From Juglans regia (Eukaryota; Streptophyta; Magnoliopsida; Fagales; Juglandaceae), in the NCBI RefSeq assembly GCF_001411555.2, contig NC_049910.1, positions 33,953,250 through 34,017,249 on the forward strand: DNA of 64,000 nucleotides. The letters are read 5' to 3'. Made by a program: the position numbers and the translations under genes. The notes beneath the pieces are model-generated. The model saw nothing but the letters and a program-made list of their open reading frames with translations. It searched no databases and was not told the DNA's origin. Shown piece after piece: positions 62,821 through 64,000 of this stretch (positions are counted from its first letter, which is position 1; each line of letters begins with the position of its first letter).

Positions 62821-64000
62821 TCAAAAAGAAAGAAAAAAAAAAACCCTACAAATTGAAAACTGGCAATAAAATTTTATCAAACAAAAAAATAAAGTCAATA
62901 AGTTGTGGATAAGAAGAGGAGAAGACTTAAAAAGTTCATAACACGTTTTAGAAGGTGTAGACCATGGGAGACTTGCATTAATTAGTTAACAATGATATTC
63001 CAACGTTTCTTCTAAGCTATATTTATATAAAAACAAAATAACATCAATAATTTTGACGTTGATCTATGACAAAATATCATCATATATTAATTGAGAAGAG
63101 TTTTACTATTCATCAATCACACACACTACACTTAATTTTATTTTTTTAAAATCTGTTTTGATTTTATTCTTCTTAAACTAATTGAATTCAATAAAAATAA
63201 TAAAAATAAGTATGCTGTGTAGTGTGTGGAGATAATGAATATAATTTTTCAATTGAGAAATGTTTTAGCCATAAAGAGATTTTACAAAAATAAATTTACA
63301 AACTGACATGCTTTAACATGATATATTAGGTTATAAAGTGATTTTTATTATAAAATAGATCTAATGTATCAGATGAAGCTATGTCAAATTTTGAATTTAC
63401 TTTAATAGATTTGTTTTATGACTGTAGTACTTATCTGCTAGAAGATTGTAAAAAAATACTTACCCTCTATCTATAATAAAATCCTTGTAATAATAAATAT
63501 AGTAATCAAAGACATGCGATCATTTTTCACAACCTTTTACACAATAAAATAAAGAATTCTTGATCGCTAGTAACAAAACCAATAGAAAACTGTCCCTACC
63601 GGACCAAACATTAAAAAAAAAAAAATGATCAACATGCATCTATCTACAAAAATAATAAAGAGTTGTTGTATCTTAATCTTATTATCTTATATATAAGAAA
63701 CTATATGATGATCTACAATTATTTGTTAAAAGTACATTCTATGAATCTCATATTTAAAGAATATTTGTTAAAACTATATGCAAAACCAATGCGTAAGGTC
63801 GTCACTCAAAATTAACAACATGGTCTACTCTATTCATGATTGAGTTTCTATTTGGCAACACAGCATATTTAAAGTATTCTTAAATATTTTCGCTCCAAAC
63901 ATCACTAGAAAACAAAACATTTTCAATTTTAAGTCAAACCATTTCACTACTATTCACAGATATATTGAAATATTCTAAGTAGTCACAGATATACTCGTCA
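62821..64000. other. AT-rich intergenic end of window, foldback MITE at 63104-63242
   Basis: At 63104-63132 the arm TACTATTCATCAATCACACA then CACTACACT is matched inverted by GTGTAGTGTGTGGAGATAAT then GAATA near 63217-63242, a short foldback element related to those at 23.6 and 31.6 kb. The rest shows no gene, RNA gene or clear element. Confidence 0.5.

Noticed and set aside
1..64000. CRISPR arrays, operons, bacterial-type systems
   Set aside because: The DNA is plant nuclear. Tandem repeats seen are microsatellites or coding LRR units without CRISPR-like spacing.

Overview
The window is nuclear DNA of a flowering plant, almost certainly a woody eudicot. All five full-length genes are plant families, four of them have plant-style GT-AG introns, and the spaces between them are very AT-rich and full of degraded hAT, LINE, LTR and MITE sequence. 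A Fagales-like tree would fit the style of gene and repeat, but I cannot fix the species from the sequence.

Layout. 1-8.2 kb: a 13-exon sucrose-phosphate synthase gene (minus strand, 1063 aa). 8.2-25.5 kb: transposon-rich intergenic DNA. It holds a broken hAT transposase (about 11.96-13.75 kb), a probable minus-strand LTR element marked by a tRNA-iMet primer-binding site at 20.82 kb, a GC-rich block at 19.7-20.7 kb, two direct copies of an anonymous repeat (9.54 and 21.65 kb), and foldback MITEs. 26.6-31.2 kb: a 7-exon membrane-anchored CRCK3-like receptor kinase (plus). 33.1-37.8 kb: a 7-exon CLC-g type chloride channel/transporter (minus), convergent with the kinase. 37.8-45.4 kb: gene-free, AT-rich. 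45.4-57.5 kb: a 12-exon synaptotagmin-4/5 type SMP-C2 protein (plus). Its introns carry a captured PDK1 exon fragment and two LINE fragments. 58.3-61.1 kb: an intronless LRR receptor-like protein (minus) with a fourfold 144-bp internal repeat. 61.6-62.8 kb: a degraded paralogue of that gene.

The genes do not form a pathway or operon. They act in sucrose synthesis (SPS), endomembrane anion transport (CLC-g), membrane contact-site lipid transfer (SYT) and surface signalling or immunity (CRCK, RLP). Exon coordinates below were placed by hand from splice dinucleotides, reading-frame continuity and family conservation. For four of the five genes every junction closes in frame. The exception is SYT exon 1, whose donor is not GT at the position the protein requires.

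I found no previously undescribed system. The most useful oddities are the apparent loss of the SYT exon-1 splice donor, the tandem double-LRR array in the RLP, the head-to-head captured gene fragments in SYT intron 6, the GC-AG intron of SPS, and a 59-bp LINE insertion with a perfect 12-bp target-site duplication.
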